64,000 nt of DNA from Mikania micrantha. Its lineage: Eukaryota > Streptophyta > Magnoliopsida > Asterales > Asteraceae. Where the stretch lies: contig CM018687.1 of NCBI GenBank assembly GCA_009363875.1, positions 23,443,764 through 23,507,763 on the forward strand, given 5' to 3'. The notes beneath the pieces are model-generated. The model did no database searches. It saw only the letters and a list, made by a program, of their open reading frames with translations, and was not told the origin of the DNA. Position 1 is the first letter of the stretch. The number at the start of each line of letters is the position of its first letter. This document shows positions 33,176 through 44,322 of the stretch, in pieces. The translations under genes were made by a program, and so were the position numbers.

Positions 33176-34768
33176 ATGCCTAGACCAGGACCAAGGCCTT
33201 ATGAGTGTGTTAGAAGAGCTTGGCACAGTGATAGACATCAGCCCATGAGGGGTTCTCTCATTCAAGAAATCTTTAGGTTTTTCTTTTTCTCTAAACTATT
33301 TTTAGTTTCTAAAAAAAGTTTCTTTTTGGTAATGCATACTGTGTGTTTGATTAGGGTTGTGAATGAGATCCATAGCTCTGCAACAAGGAAGAACAAAGAA
33401 TGGCAAGATAATCTTCCAGTTGTTGTTCTAAAAGCTGAAGAAATTATGTACTCTAAAGCAAACTCTCAGGTTGTATTTCAACTTTTTAGCCCATAAATTC
33501 TCTTTGATTCTTTATGTTGAAAAGGAATTTGGGTCACTTTTAGTTTGAATTGGACAAAGAATCAAACTTCACTTTTGTTGCTGCTACTTTTGCTGATTCT
33601 GGTGTTCATTTATTGTTTGAATAGGCTGAGTATATGGATCTTGAAACCCTTTGGGATAGAGCTAATGATGCTATTAACACCATTATTAGATTGGATGAGA
33701 CTACTGAAACTGGAGTCTTCTTGCAACCTTGCATTGAAGGTACTTTTACAATTCATCAGTTTCCTTATTTCTAATTAATTTGTTTCATTTTTTTTTCGAT
33801 TTCGTCGTTTGAAATTCTAGAAATCAGTCATACGGTTGATGTGCGTTTCTAAATTTCCTCAATTTGTCATTAATTTTCCACAAAAAATAAATAAATAAAT
33901 AAAGGAAGAAGAAAGGCAGAATCTTGAGGCACTTTTGAGACAAATTTGTTATTGAATGGCCTTCTAAATTATAATCATAGTTAGTTTAAGTAAACAGTTT
34001 TTGTTGACTGGTGATTGAATATATCTGATTGTAGCTGCTCTTAATCTGGGCTGCACACCAATGAGGACGTCAAGGAGTCAACGCAATAATTCCGCAACTT
34101 ATTACCTTACCAACAAGAACAATTCATGTCCTTCAAACAATTTACATAAAACAACCCAAGAAACAATTTCTCCATTCGGTTCACACTATTCACAAATCAG
34201 GAAGCCCTGTAGCATCAATCTGTCTCAGTTTAATCTAAAACCCCAAATCCCGAATCTCCCAAACGATAAATCTTTAAGAAACAAGTTCTATTTTCCATCT
34301 CCACCGAGTACTAAAGCTCCATCAGTGTACCCTTTGTATTATGGAAGTGGTATTGATCTTCAGGATCCAAAGATCGGTTATGGTGCACCATATGGTGAGT
34401 TAAAAGAAACTGGTGAAATGGGGTTTGTTCAAAAACCGTCTTTCTGTAATCACAAAGAAACTGGTGAAATGGGGTTTGTTCAAAACCTGTCTTTCTGTAA
34501 TCACAAAGAAAATGGTGAAATGGGGTTTGTACAAAACCTGTCTTTTGGTAATTACAAAGAAAATGGTGAAATGGGGTTTGTGCAAAGCCTGTCTTTTTGT
34601 AAGCGGGTGAGTAAAACCAATGCCACTGAAGGTGATTTGAGGTACACAAGCGAAAAACACTCTCAAGAACATGATTGTGATTTATCACTGAGATTAGGTC
34701 CTAGTCTGCAGACTCAACTATGCAATGTGGGCAAGTCAAAAAAATGTAATTTTGAAAGTGAAAATTGA
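33176..34768 (+). CDS. KIX8/KIX9-like adaptor protein, four exons
   Basis: Exons by splice signals and frame: 33176-33276, 33355-33469, 33625-33739, 34035-34768; introns are GT-AG and the product is 354 residues. The N-terminus (MPRPGPRPYECVRRAWHS, then GSLIQEIF/RVVNEIH and LPVVVLKAEEIMYSKANS) is the plant KIX domain (residues about 1-75), followed by the conserved CIEAALNLGCTP. Residues 326-331 are DLSLRL, an LxLxL EAR motif. Arabidopsis KIX8/KIX9 bridge PEAPOD to TOPLESS and limit leaf growth; the same nuclear corepressor role is inferred here. Residues 234-301 are four 17-residue repeats, which I do not recall in other KIX8/9 proteins. A 5-codon upstream frame (33135-33152) precedes the start. 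The start is chosen from the conserved MPRPGPRPYE. No lesion is seen. Confidence 0.85.
34403..34606 (+). repeat. Four in-frame 51-bp repeats in the KIX gene
   Basis: Units begin at 34403, 34454, 34505 and 34556. Each encodes KE(T/N)GEMGFVQ followed by (K/N/S)(P/L)SF and two to three variable residues. Units 1-2 and 3-4 are most alike, suggesting stepwise duplication. Frame and length are kept in all four. Confidence 0.95.
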
Positions 34769-35751
34769 GAATACAAAAGGCTGTGGTTGGTTGCATCTGT
34801 GAGAACTTAAAGCTTTCATGGCACAGCTAAAGGGTTCATTGATGGTGGATCCTTAACAAATGCAGGTTTGTAGTTTAGAACTTTTGCTCATTTGAGCTTA
34901 ATCTTATATGTTTGCAAGTAGTATTAGCTTTAGTTTGTACATTTGAACTGTGTTTGTAACCTGACTCTTCCATCTAGTTTCTTCTTTTGGTTCTTGAATG
35001 AGAATTGAAAGAGTTTCTTCTGTTCTGATCAATTAAGATCCCTTATCATTGTCAAAGAGACAAAGATGAACAATTTTATTTTATTTTTTTAAATATTTAA
35101 TCTATTTTTATTTTTTATTGGGGTCGGGGGGCAGGGGGGAATGTGGTGATTCACCTTAACCATGAGGTGAGGACGGCTAGGTGCGAGCCAAATCGGCTTG
35201 AGACGGAGTCCTAACCGACGCCTCTTGTTGTGGGAAGGGTTTGTTAATCCAAATGTTAAACATATGGCCTTTTAGGCTGTACATCCAAGTACTTAACTTG
35301 TCATAATTACTTTTGTATTAGTAGCTTTTTTATCACTATAAAATTACGAGTGAGATTTATGTGTTATTGTTGATGCTAGAAAACTATGAAAAATATAAAA
35401 AAAAAATTATATAAATATATTGTCACTCTCCTACAAATGACAGTGTACTTTGTGTCTCAATTTGAGACCCTATCATTTTGTTTCAATATGGCTAGTGCTT
35501 TTTTAAACAAGGGGAGGAGGTGATAGTGTTGCATTAGTGGGTTACATGAGATGAAAATATTTTTTTGACTTTATTCAGACAAAGGGAAAAATGGGTGGGG
35601 CTGGTGATGTTCTACAAATCCCTTAAATCTGATCCTGTAAAGATAAGTACTGCTAATGTTTCCTCTAGACAACCACACCCACAATTTTTAATCCTTCATT
35701 TAAATAGGCTGCTGTTATCCATTCACCACCCCTGATCATACACCAGGACCC
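34769..35751. other. 3' region of the KIX gene and intergenic DNA
   Basis: The first 250 bp or so after the stop probably hold the 3' UTR. No classical AATAAA signal is evident, although near-matches occur around 34995. A GC-richer patch (35110-35240) has no recognisable product. Nothing else is identified. Confidence 0.4.
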
Positions 35752-35872
35752 ACGTATACGCTCGTATAGCACCTATACGGCCGTATAGAACTGTGCTGTC
35801 AACATAGTTTTCAGAGTGTTGTCTGGTTGACTTTTTATACGCCCGTATAGGTCTTATACGGGCGTATACATT
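35752..35872. repeat. TATACGGCCGTATA word cluster, left
   Basis: It contains CGTATACGCTCGTATAG, CTATACGGCCGTATAG, TATACGCCCGTATAG and TATACGGGCGTATAC within 120 bp, followed by a T-rich tract. The words are near-perfect palindromes. Confidence 0.75.
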
Positions 35873-36280
35873 TTTTTTTTTTATTTTTTTTTCAATTTTA
35901 ATTATATTTTTAAACGTTTTTACCGCAATTATATATATTATGCCTATTTTTGCAAATTTAATTAGTTTTACGTTTTTATTAAATTAATTATATAAATTAT
36001 TGTTTAATTATATAAATTATTGTTTTATTTGATAAATTTATAGTTATATTTAAACCAAGAAATTTATAATTGTTAAATTATATAAATAATTGTTTTATTA
36101 GATAAATTTATAATTGTTATTTGTAAACCAATAGATAAATATAAAATCATTTACAAAAGTTAAATAATACACAACAACATAACAAATTAAAATACACATA
36201 TATATACACATGATAAAAGTTATATACACATGACAAAAGTTATACATCAATAAAAGATTAAAAGATAATATAAATACAAA

Positions 36281-36420
36281 CTAAACACCACCACCACCAT
36301 CACCAGCATCATCACCATCACCAGCATCATCACCACCATCACCAGCATCCTCACCACCACCACCTACATTGTCACAAGCACCAACGTCATCACCACCACC
36401 ACCAGCGTCGTCACCAGCAT
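36281..36420 (-). repeat. GGTGATGATGCTGG-type coding microsatellite
   Basis: CACCACCAGCATCATCACCA-type trinucleotide-based repeats on the + strand encode an (D-A-G-D/G-G-G)n tail on the - strand of the Athila-ORF1-like remnant. Confidence 0.7.
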
Positions 36421-37650
36421 CATCTGGGTACTGTCGAGGCGGTGGTAGTGTTGGAATCTGAACGCCTAAATGCTTGGCAACTGCTATCAAAACATTCGAC
36501 TGTCACGCCACCAAATCCTCAAGGCGGTCTAATCGTCTAGACTGATCCCGAAGTACTGGATCTCTAAAAACGAGTCGACGACCTCGTGGAGGTGGAGGTG
36601 GCCGTAACGGCGCCCCTGCCGGTGCGGCACGCACGTCTCCCTGCTGCTGCTGCTGAGGAACTCAAGGAACGCCTCGCTCTAAACAGAAACGAAAGCCGAG
36701 TTCTCGGAAGTCAGCAGCAATACGCACAGCGGACAGCGTAGCACGACCAACCCTCTTAGGACGTTAACGTGCCGTCATGCTAGCCTTTACGTTAGCATCA
36801 AACACTCCCAAACGCTATGCAATATGGGTGACGTAGCCACCCATGTATATATATATCCTCTTGGTCTCTTACTTTCGTAAGATGTAAAAGTATCGGCCAT
36901 ACACCATGCCAGGTTGCAACTGGCATGTGAAAGGATAAAGTGCAAATAAAACAAATATGTCTGCGTGCACCACTCCTGGCTCTGGTTACGCCCGACGATC
37001 GTATACGCAAGCCCCCTGTGAATGTATCGGTGAAGCGGGTCACGCATGTTGCTAACCCTCGCTTTACCAAGCCAGGGTGAATCGCTAATCTGTGGCCACA
37101 ACGACGAAATAATGTCGTCAAAATCCTCCTGCCATGCCAACCGATACAAATCGGTGTCGATCTCCTCCTTTGTGTAGAGGCCCAGCAAAACTCCAAATTC
37201 TAGTAGCGTCATACGATGAAGCTCACCACAGACTCAAAACTGGATCTGACCTGGATGCTGACGAGGTCTAGAGGTCTGTGGATGAAGAAAACGAAAAGTG
37301 CAGAAAAACTCATACGTAAGCTCTCGATACGCCGATAAGAAGCCACCATCAGAAAACCGGCGCCACGGTGTGTCGACACCAATAATCGTAACCACCCGCT
37401 GATACTCGCCTAATAACCGCAGCACGTCCCAATCGATCGCTCTAGGCACCTCAATCGGGCGTGTGATAAGTCTCGCCAATCGACGATAAGCGTCCGTACG
37501 TCGAGGAAACTGTAAAAAAGGATGTGAATCTATAATGTCTGGTAAATCCTGATGAGATCTTGGATGTCTTTCTATGGGATCGCGGGTCTTTTTATTAGCT
37601 CCTATTTGTGGTGCACAATTTCGTGGAATGGTAGTGGTTATGATCGATTT
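36281..37650 (-). pseudogene. Athila-ORF1-like protein remnant
   Basis: On the - strand the readable parts run RRTDAYRRLARLITRP, LTYEFFCTFRF, then after a stop MTLLEFGVLLGLYTKEE, WPQISDSPWLGKARVSNMRD, LHRYIHRGLAYTIVGRN and TYLFYLHFIL, and then a Pro/Arg-rich part and an Asp/Gly/Ala-rich tail. The LGLYT...DPLHRYIHR...YTI.GR pattern resembles the Arabidopsis retrotransposon ORF1 (Athila ORF-1, PF03078-like) family. The biochemical function of that family is not known to me. At least three stops or frame changes interrupt it. It has no retroviral pol beside it and instead lies next to a MULE transposase. Confidence 0.6.
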
Positions 37651-37698
37651 GATGTAAAAAACGGAATAGTGTGTATCTTTCGTTGGGGATTTCCAGGT

Positions 37699-37855
37699 GG
37701 GGTATAGGCCATAAACGGCCATAATCTGAAAAATATATACATATATATATATATATATATTTAAACGGCCGTATAGGCCATAAACGGCCGTATACGTGCA
37801 TCTAAACGGCCTGATAGGGCAAAATGACAAACTATATACGGCCGTATGATTGCCA
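37699..37855. repeat. ACGGCCGTAT word cluster, middle
   Basis: It contains AAACGGCCGTATAGGCC twice, AAACGGCCGTATACG and TATACGGCCGTATG, plus a (TA)n run at 37737-37760. It lies upstream of both - strand pseudogene parts of the Athila-ORF1-like frame. Confidence 0.7.
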
Positions 37856-38019
37856 AAGTTGCGATATTGGTCAATCCATGCAAACACAAGCATTTCTTTA
37901 TACTTGTGTAGCCATGTTTGATTTAAATAATAGAGAACACCTGTAAAATATAATATAATTAGTAAATGCATAAAAAAAAGAAAAATATATATAATAAATA
38001 AATAAGATTATTACTTGAA

Positions 38020-39205
38020 AAACTGTCAACCAATCGTAGAGAAAGCTGTTGATAGTTGTATTTATACATTTTCATGGTGGAATACTCTATTAATTTCTTT
38101 CACAAGAATTCAAACATGCCCAGTCTTGTTGTGAAGGAAAGCTTTTCTTACAATTTTTTGTAATATTTGTAAGAATGTGTCATCTACAAAGTAAATGAGC
38201 AGCATCTGAAAATATCCTTTGACAAGCATTAATAAGGGTAAGGTCTCGATCAGTTACAATAACCCGTGGCTCTATATATTTGTCTAATGTTAACTTAAGT
38301 TGTGTCAACAACCAACAAAAGCTATCTTCTTTCTCTTGACTGATGAACGCAAAAGCTATACAAAAAGTCTTATTGGTAGAAGTGACACCAACAATTTCAA
38401 CAAACCGCATTTTATACATATTTGTTTTATATGTCATGTCAATTAACAAAACATATGGAAATGCACGCCATATTGGAAAAGATTTTGGATGAATGAAAAA
38501 AAAATCTTCTAATGTATTCGTCACATTATTGACACGACACTAATGCACATAAATTTTACTACGCAACATAGAGAACAAAACCTGCATTGGAGTATATCTA
38601 GACCGATCATCTTTACGCATCTGTTGACATACATTTTATATGGTTCTTAGCGTTGACATGTTTTGAGGATTCTGATCACGTAAAAACCGTACTATGTCAC
38701 GAGGTTCCATGTTGTGTCTTGACAGATCCTCAACCATACGTTTTTCATTATCGGTTAACCTCATTGCAAATGGATGCCCCTCTAGTTGTTGTGCAAGTTT
38801 GTGATTGTGTTCAGCACAGGTAACACGCAACATCCAACAACTATAATCAGAAAAATATTTTGCAACCAACTGAAACGGACAGTTGGTCCTTTTTGTTCCT
38901 GAACGTCTTATTAAGGATGTTCCTTTATATTCACCACCACGATCACATTTAAGAAACACTTTAATGACATCGCCATTAACGTTTTTCTTTGAACGTTGTT
39001 TGACAACGACAACACCGTTCATTCGTCCAGTTTCTTGCACCCAGCTTTGCAGATCTTCAAAAGTCATAAACACTTGAAATATTCAAATAACTTATGAAAA
39101 ATATCAAGCTTAAACATAAACCCACATAATAATGTTTGCAATACTTGTTCTGTATCAAATATTGAAATGTTTCCAGAAGAATCTCCGCCAAAATTCACCG
39201 ACATT
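38020..39205 (-). pseudogene. FAR1-type Mutator-like transposase remnant
   Basis: The N-terminal part (about 39073-38640) has the FAR1/WRKY-GCM1 zinc-binding region: VVVVKQRSKK, VFLKCDRGGEY, RTNCPFQLVA, WMLRVTCAEHNH, then the LTDNEKRMVEDLSRHNM helix. The MULE DDE domain follows (38524-38180), with YVLLIDMTYKTNMYKM (first Asp), GVTSTNKTFCIAFAF, DSFCWLLTQL and VIVTDRDLTLINAC (second Asp), then HLLCR and a stop where Trp-His is usual. Further readable sequence reaches about 38020. Stops near 38540 and 38179 and a frame break near 39070 show it is dead. The DDE enzyme would have cut and pasted Mutator-type transposons. Confidence 0.82.
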
Positions 39206-39274
39206 TTTATAACTTGATAAAGTAATACAGATAAACTTTGATTCGTTTGATTTGTTTGTAAAACTAATTGATCG

Positions 39275-39278
<4 letters not shown>

Positions 39279-39335
<57 letters not shown>
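39279..39335. repeat. (TA)n microsatellite
   Basis: An uninterrupted TA run flanks the left side of the MITE at 39336; another run follows that MITE at 39642-39668. Confidence 0.9.
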
Positions 39336-39339
<4 letters not shown>

Positions 39340-39641
39340 AACTTCTCTTTTACTCCCTGTGGTTTGACAATATTAACCATTTTGCTCCAAAACTTTCAAA
39401 ATGATCATTATGCTCCCTGTGGTTTTACATTTTAATCATTTTGCTCCCTATGGTTTGACAATTATAACATTTTTGCTCCCTGTGGTTTCGGAAAAAATGG
39501 AGTATAATGGAGATATATTGGAAAAGTTTGGAGCAAAATGATTAAAATGTCAAACCACAGGGAGCATAATGATCATTTTGAAAGTTTTGGAGCAAAATGG
39601 TTAATATTGTCAAACCACAGGGAGTAAAAGAGAAGTTTACT
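39336..39641. mobile_element. Foldback MITE with CTCCCTGTGGTTTGAC ends
   Basis: The ends are AGTAAACTTCTCTTTTACTC and its complement. Inside, CTCCCTGTGGTTTGACAATA is mirrored near 39608, giving a nearly complete hairpin. The phrase CTCCCTGTGGTTTGAC is common in plant MITEs. It is non-coding and flanked by TA runs. Confidence 0.85.
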
Positions 39642-39668
39642 CATATATATATATATATATATATATAT

Positions 39669-40112
39669 AGGGGAAGGATCAAATGTTAACCCTTCCTTAT
39701 TGCGATAACCGCATAACCCTAGCAATTTTTTGCGTTTTTTGCCCGAATCTTTGTTTTTTTTTCATGGTCTTTATTATACATAAATAGGGAGGGTTTCTTT
39801 TTTGTGTTTTTGCTAATTCATCACCGTTTAGAAATTATTTACAAGTGTAAGTAAGTGTAACGACTTACACTTACTTACATCACACTTACATCAGATATGT
39901 GATGTAAGTAAGTGTAAGTCGTTACACTTACTTACACTTGTAAATAATTTTTAAACGGTGATGAATTAGTAAAAACACAAAAAAGAAACCCCCCTTTATT
40001 TATGTATAATAAAGACCATGAAAAAAAAAACAGACTCGGGCAAAAAACGAAAAAAATGCCAGGGTTATGCGGTTATCGCAATAAGGAAGGGTTAACAAAG
40101 GAACCATCCCCT
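39669..40112. mobile_element. Foldback MITE, GGGGAAGG/CCATCCCC family, copy 1
   Basis: About 444 bp that is almost entirely self-complementary: GTTAACCCTTCCTTATTGCG near 39685 is mirrored near 40075, and inner arms of GTAAGTGTAAG words surround 39895. It is bordered by TA runs. It is a close relative of 43868-44275. Confidence 0.88.
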
Positions 40113-40289
40113 ATATATATATATATATATATATATAGTTTTGTAACACGTAAATCGAAGAATCTTATATCACGTCGTATAATTGCATCACGTTTATCGA
40201 GGAATCTTATATCACGTCGTATAATTACAACACGTTTACCGAGGAATATTTAGTCGCGTCAAGGGAAATATTTTTCAAATTCAGACAAA

Positions 40290-40455
40290 CTATACGCCCG
40301 TATAACCTCTATACGGCCGTACACGTGTTTACTAAACGGCCGTATATACCTAAACGACCGTATAGATTTACATCATCTCTGACACATCAACCCTAGCAGC
40401 TTTTGTCGGTTTGACTGACCTTATACGCCCGTATAAGGCCTATACGGGCGTATGC
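40290..40455. repeat. TATACGGCCGTATA word cluster, right
   Basis: It contains CTATACGCCCGTATAACC, CTATACGGCCGTAC, AAACGGCCGTATATACC, ACGACCGTATAG, TTATACGCCCGTATAAGG and CTATACGGGCGTATGC. The GTTTGACTGACC phrase before the last pair has a weak counterpart (GGTTGACTTTTT) in the left cluster. Confidence 0.72.
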
Positions 40456-43130
40456 GAGACAACAGACTGGTGTACCGACAATGGGGGTTGTGTACGTTTA
40501 GTAGCCCCCTTTAAATATGAGATCGTTACTATTTATAATAGTTTCTGGTCATTAAAAAAAATAATAAATAAAAATCTATCATGCAACTTGTTTCAATATA
40601 AAACTAAAACTATGGGGTCTCTTCTAAAACAATCTTTTTATCTCATTTTAAGATAAAGCTAAGGTTTTCTTTCATCTATTCCTCTTCCTACCTTACTCAA
40701 AATTGTTTTATAATATAAAACTAATTCAAATAAAAGAATCTTACTGAATAAAATTTTTGAATAAATATTTTATCAAATAAAAATCTTAAAAAAAATCCAA
40801 ATGGTGACTAGATTTTTCTAAGCCAAAACTCAAAAGTACGAACTGATCATCAAGTTGGTTTCATGGTTTTTTTTACAAGGTTTAAGTTTATGTTTGTTGG
40901 TTTCAAAATATTCAAATTATAGTGAATGGTTTCAAGGGCGGCCCTGAGAATTAGCGTACCTAGGACGAGCCGGGAAAAAAAAGGACCTCTAGTGAATCCA
41001 AATATTAAAGCGAATGTGTTCAAAAACCCAAAAAAACCGTTTAATACAAAAAACTTAAACGTATTCGTAACTGAAAAAATCAAACCAAATTCTAAATTTG
41101 GTTTTCGTTTTGGTTCTAGCTGTATCCAAATTCCAAATTCGGTTTTCGGGTCGGTGCCTAATTATATCCAAATTTCGGTTTTTAATTCCAATTTTTTTAT
41201 AAATTTGGTTTGTTTGGTTAACCAATTAAACCGAATTCAAATTTAAATTTATTATCTTATTAATAATATATAAGATTGAATTCGGTTTACTCGGTTGAAT
41301 TCGGTTTTATTCAGATCGGTTTATTAGGTTTTTAATCGGTTTATTTGGTTTTAATTGGTTTATTCGATTAATTTCGGTTTATTTGGATCGGCTAATTCGG
41401 CTTTTAAGCGGTTTATTTGGCTTTCAATCTGTTTATTTGGTTTTAACCGAAACTAGAACCGAACCACTTCTCGAATTTGGTTCGGTTTTTTGATAGGGAA
41501 AAAAATTTGAAAACCGATTAAACCAGACCGAATAAACTGTTAACCGAACCAATTGACATATTTAGTTTTGAAGGCATGAAAGTAACTTTATATACTTTAT
41601 AAAAAATGTTTTTTTGCACCCATTAAATAATGTGTTTATAAATGCTTATTTTTAGTTTTATTCGCCGTATTAATTGTCATTTGAATGAGTCTCTATATAT
41701 ATGCATATATAAAAATTTTTGTGCCGTCCAAAAAATGTGCCTCGAACAGGGGTCCGGTTTACCCCTCCCACGGACAGCCCATGAATGGTTTGACTTAGGT
41801 TTGTATAGAAAACTATCATTTAAAACAGGGGTCAAGTCACCACCATTCATGAATACCAAGATTTTCAAGCTCTGGTCAATCATTAATTCATATTAAAAAA
41901 AAAAAACAAATATTAATATGAGAGTGTTTTGTTAGACATCTAACAAAGAAAAACTCACCAATATAAAAGGTCATGAAAGAAGCACATCTAGTATCAAAAT
42001 TACTTCTTTCATCTTGAGATCTTGTAAATCTATACACAAATTAAAAAAAAATAGTTGATTAGCAACTAAGTTAATACCTTTGCTATTCACAAATGCTACA
42101 ATATTCGCAAATGTTACAATAAATAATGGTGTAGAAAAACTTTGGAGACCACTATTATAAAAGAAATATGAACATAAAGAGCATGTCATTGTATACCATT
42201 AAAAATAAAAATTTACCCTATGATCTTCATAACTTAAGCCTAGCTCTTATAAAAGTTTTGACGCCTTCTCTAAAGCTGGTTGGGGTACGTGGTTGGCAGT
42301 ATACATCACCTTGTATTTATTTACAAGGAAACTAATTGCAACATGATTAAATGATTTGATTTTTTTAATTGTAAATTATCATGGGCAAGATTGAGTTATA
42401 ATTTGAATAAAATAAGCATCAATTTTAGTTAAAGTTTTGTTTTTCTTCTTATAGCTAGATGCAAACATAAAACATCATAACAATTAACATATTTCCCTAT
42501 GACACAAAAGTACACAATATACGTAATATATGCAATTCACCAAACCCATATTAGAGGAATCTTGAATGAAACATCCAAATACCCAAAATACAGAACAACC
42601 AAATTTAGGGCTAAAAAAAAAAAAAAGAAATGAAAACTAACCTGAATGGCGACAATTAATGGGTATAATGTGTCTGTATATATCCAACCTACAAAGGGGA
42701 AGCAAAATGACGTTAGAAGCATGTTGTAATGTTTGGTTAGCAAAGAAATGTAAACGGTTTCACCATATATTCCTTCAACACTAAACACGATATCTTCTTT
42801 TTCTCTAGAACAATGTACATTACTAAACCCAAAAAGTACCAGTCCAGTTTATGTTAACGCTAAAATGATTAAAAGCAATAAGTTATCACAAGCAAGTCGA
42901 CACCAACATACATCTTGTAACCTTTATAGTTTCCGTACTAAATTCAAAGTAGTAATAATACCAACGTTCAAACAAATAAAAGTCGATAAATTTATTTAAC
43001 GTTTTTGCTTACATACATACATACATACATCCATCCATGCATGCATGCATACATATTTAGGATTTAAATAGTAATGAACAAATTAAATCTCAATAAGATT
43101 GAAGGAAAACATTTTCATAATATTTATTAT
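40456..43130. other. AT-rich intergenic stretch
   Basis: There is no convincing gene. 41262-41520 is a degenerate array of CGGTTTATTTGG/AACCGAA words. On the - strand at 42655-42800 and 42100-42170 there are two exon-like open segments with good splice-site consensus (ATTCAG|GTTAGT and GCAAAG|GTATT), but I cannot connect them to a protein family. Short ATACATAC and ATGC repeats lie at 43010-43055. Confidence 0.4.
41262..41520. repeat. CGGTTTATTTGG degenerate minisatellite
   Basis: About fifteen loosely repeated words such as TCGGTTTA, TTTGGTTTTAA and AACCGAA occur in both orientations. It is low complexity with no coding signal. Confidence 0.65.
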
Positions 43131-43135
43131 ATATA

Positions 43136-43390
43136 TAGAGAGATTAAATCCTATAAAAACCAGATCTTATAAAGAAAACCCTTAAAACATATGTGAGCCA
43201 TTGATTTATAATTTTCAAAATAAATATGTGGTTCAAATTAAATCTGAATAAAAAATTAGGTTTTGAATAAACAAATCATTTTTAATGTTGGTTAATGTGG
43301 ACCACATATTTATTTTAAAGATTCCAAATCAATGTCTCACATACGGTTTAAGGGTTTTCTCTCTAAGATCGGGTTTTCATACGATTATAT
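43136..43390. mobile_element. Foldback MITE remnant
   Basis: The left arm (AAACCCTTAAAACATATGTG AGCCATTGATTT) is mirrored by AAATCAATGTCTCACATACG and GGTTTAAGGGTTTTCTC on the right. The middle has AATATGTGGT and ACCACATATT. Arms are imperfect, suggesting age. TA runs flank it. Confidence 0.6.
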
Positions 43391-43406
43391 ATATATATAT
43401 ATATAT

Positions 43407-43829
43407 AGGAAAGTGTTCAAATAATAACTTACTCTTAAAGCAATAACCCAGATAACTTTGCCAAGATGAAGCCAAATCTAGAATTTTTTTTAACATCATT
43501 GTAACGCATTTAGAACACTATGTTCTTTTATGAGTTTGTGAAAATTCATCACCGTTTAAAAGATAACATCGTTGTAAATTTTTGATTTACAATACTGTAA
43601 CTGTTTTAGACCTAAAACTTACAACAATATAAACTGTCAAACGGTGTTGAATTTTCGCAAACTCAAATCTGACGGAATTTTTTATGTTTTTACGTATGTT
43701 TTACAATTTTTTTTAGTTTTGTTACATATGATTTACATGAGGTTTTATAGGTTTTCACATTAAAAAATGGTTTTCAAATTATCCATATCCTGTATATATA
43801 TATATATAGGGTATGGATGATTTGAAAAC

Positions 43830-43835
<6 letters not shown>
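43407..43835. mobile_element. Composite MITE remnant
   Basis: The left part shares AAGATGAAGCCAAATCT and ACACTATGTTCTTTTATGAG with the MITE at 31930-32244. The right part contains GTTTTCAAATTATCCATATCC and its near mirror GGGTATGGATGATTTGAAAAC on either side of a TA run. It is probably two truncated MITEs side by side. Confidence 0.5.
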
Positions 43836-43867
<32 letters not shown>

Positions 43868-43871
<4 letters not shown>

Positions 43872-44271
43872 GAAGATTCCATTGTTAACCCTTCCTTATA
43901 GCGTTAACCGCTTAACCCTAGCGTTTTTGCCCGAATCTTAGTTTTTTTTTTTCATGGTTTTTATTATACATAAATAGGGGGTTTCTTTTTTGTGTTTTTG
44001 CTAATTCATCACCGTTTAGAAGTTATAGTAAGTGTAATTACACTTACTTACATTTACTTACATTTACTTACATCAGATAGGGATTGTAAGTAAGTGTAAG
44101 TAACTTACACTTACTATAACTTCTAAACGGTGATGAATTAGCAAAAACACAAAAAGAAACCCCCCTATTTATGTATAATAAAAACCATGAAAAAAAAAAA
44201 CTAAGATTCGGGCAAAAAACGCTAGGGTTAAGCGGTTAACGCTATAAGGAAGGGTTAACATTTGATCATTC

Positions 44272-44275
<4 letters not shown>
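43868..44275. mobile_element. Foldback MITE, GGGGAAGG/CCATCCCC family, copy 2
   Basis: About 408 bp and almost wholly self-complementary. It shares TTAACCCTTCCTTAT, GCCCGAATCTTAG, CATGG...TATTATACATAAATAGG and CATCACCGTTTAGAA with copy 1 at 39669-40112. It is flanked by TA runs on both sides; 44276-44318 is a long TA run. Confidence 0.88.

Positions 44276-44322
<47 letters not shown>

Larger units (their letters stand above)
35752..40455 (-). mobile_element. Decayed Mutator-like element carrying two gene remnants
   Basis: Clusters of the palindromic words TATACGGCCGTATA and TATACGCCCGTATA lie at 35752-35872 and 40290-40455, with a third at 37700-37850. Between them, on the - strand, are a FAR1/MULE transposase pseudogene (38020-39205) and an Athila-ORF1-like pseudogene (36281-37650). 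Two MITEs (39336-39641, 39669-40112) have inserted. I could not define long terminal inverted repeats or a 9-bp duplication, so the outer limits are approximate and the unit may be composite. Confidence 0.5.

Noticed and set aside
37234..37971. A 245-codon gene as a whole
   Set aside because: Its first half is translated TATACGGCCGTATA words and a TA microsatellite; only the second half belongs to the Athila-ORF1-like remnant.
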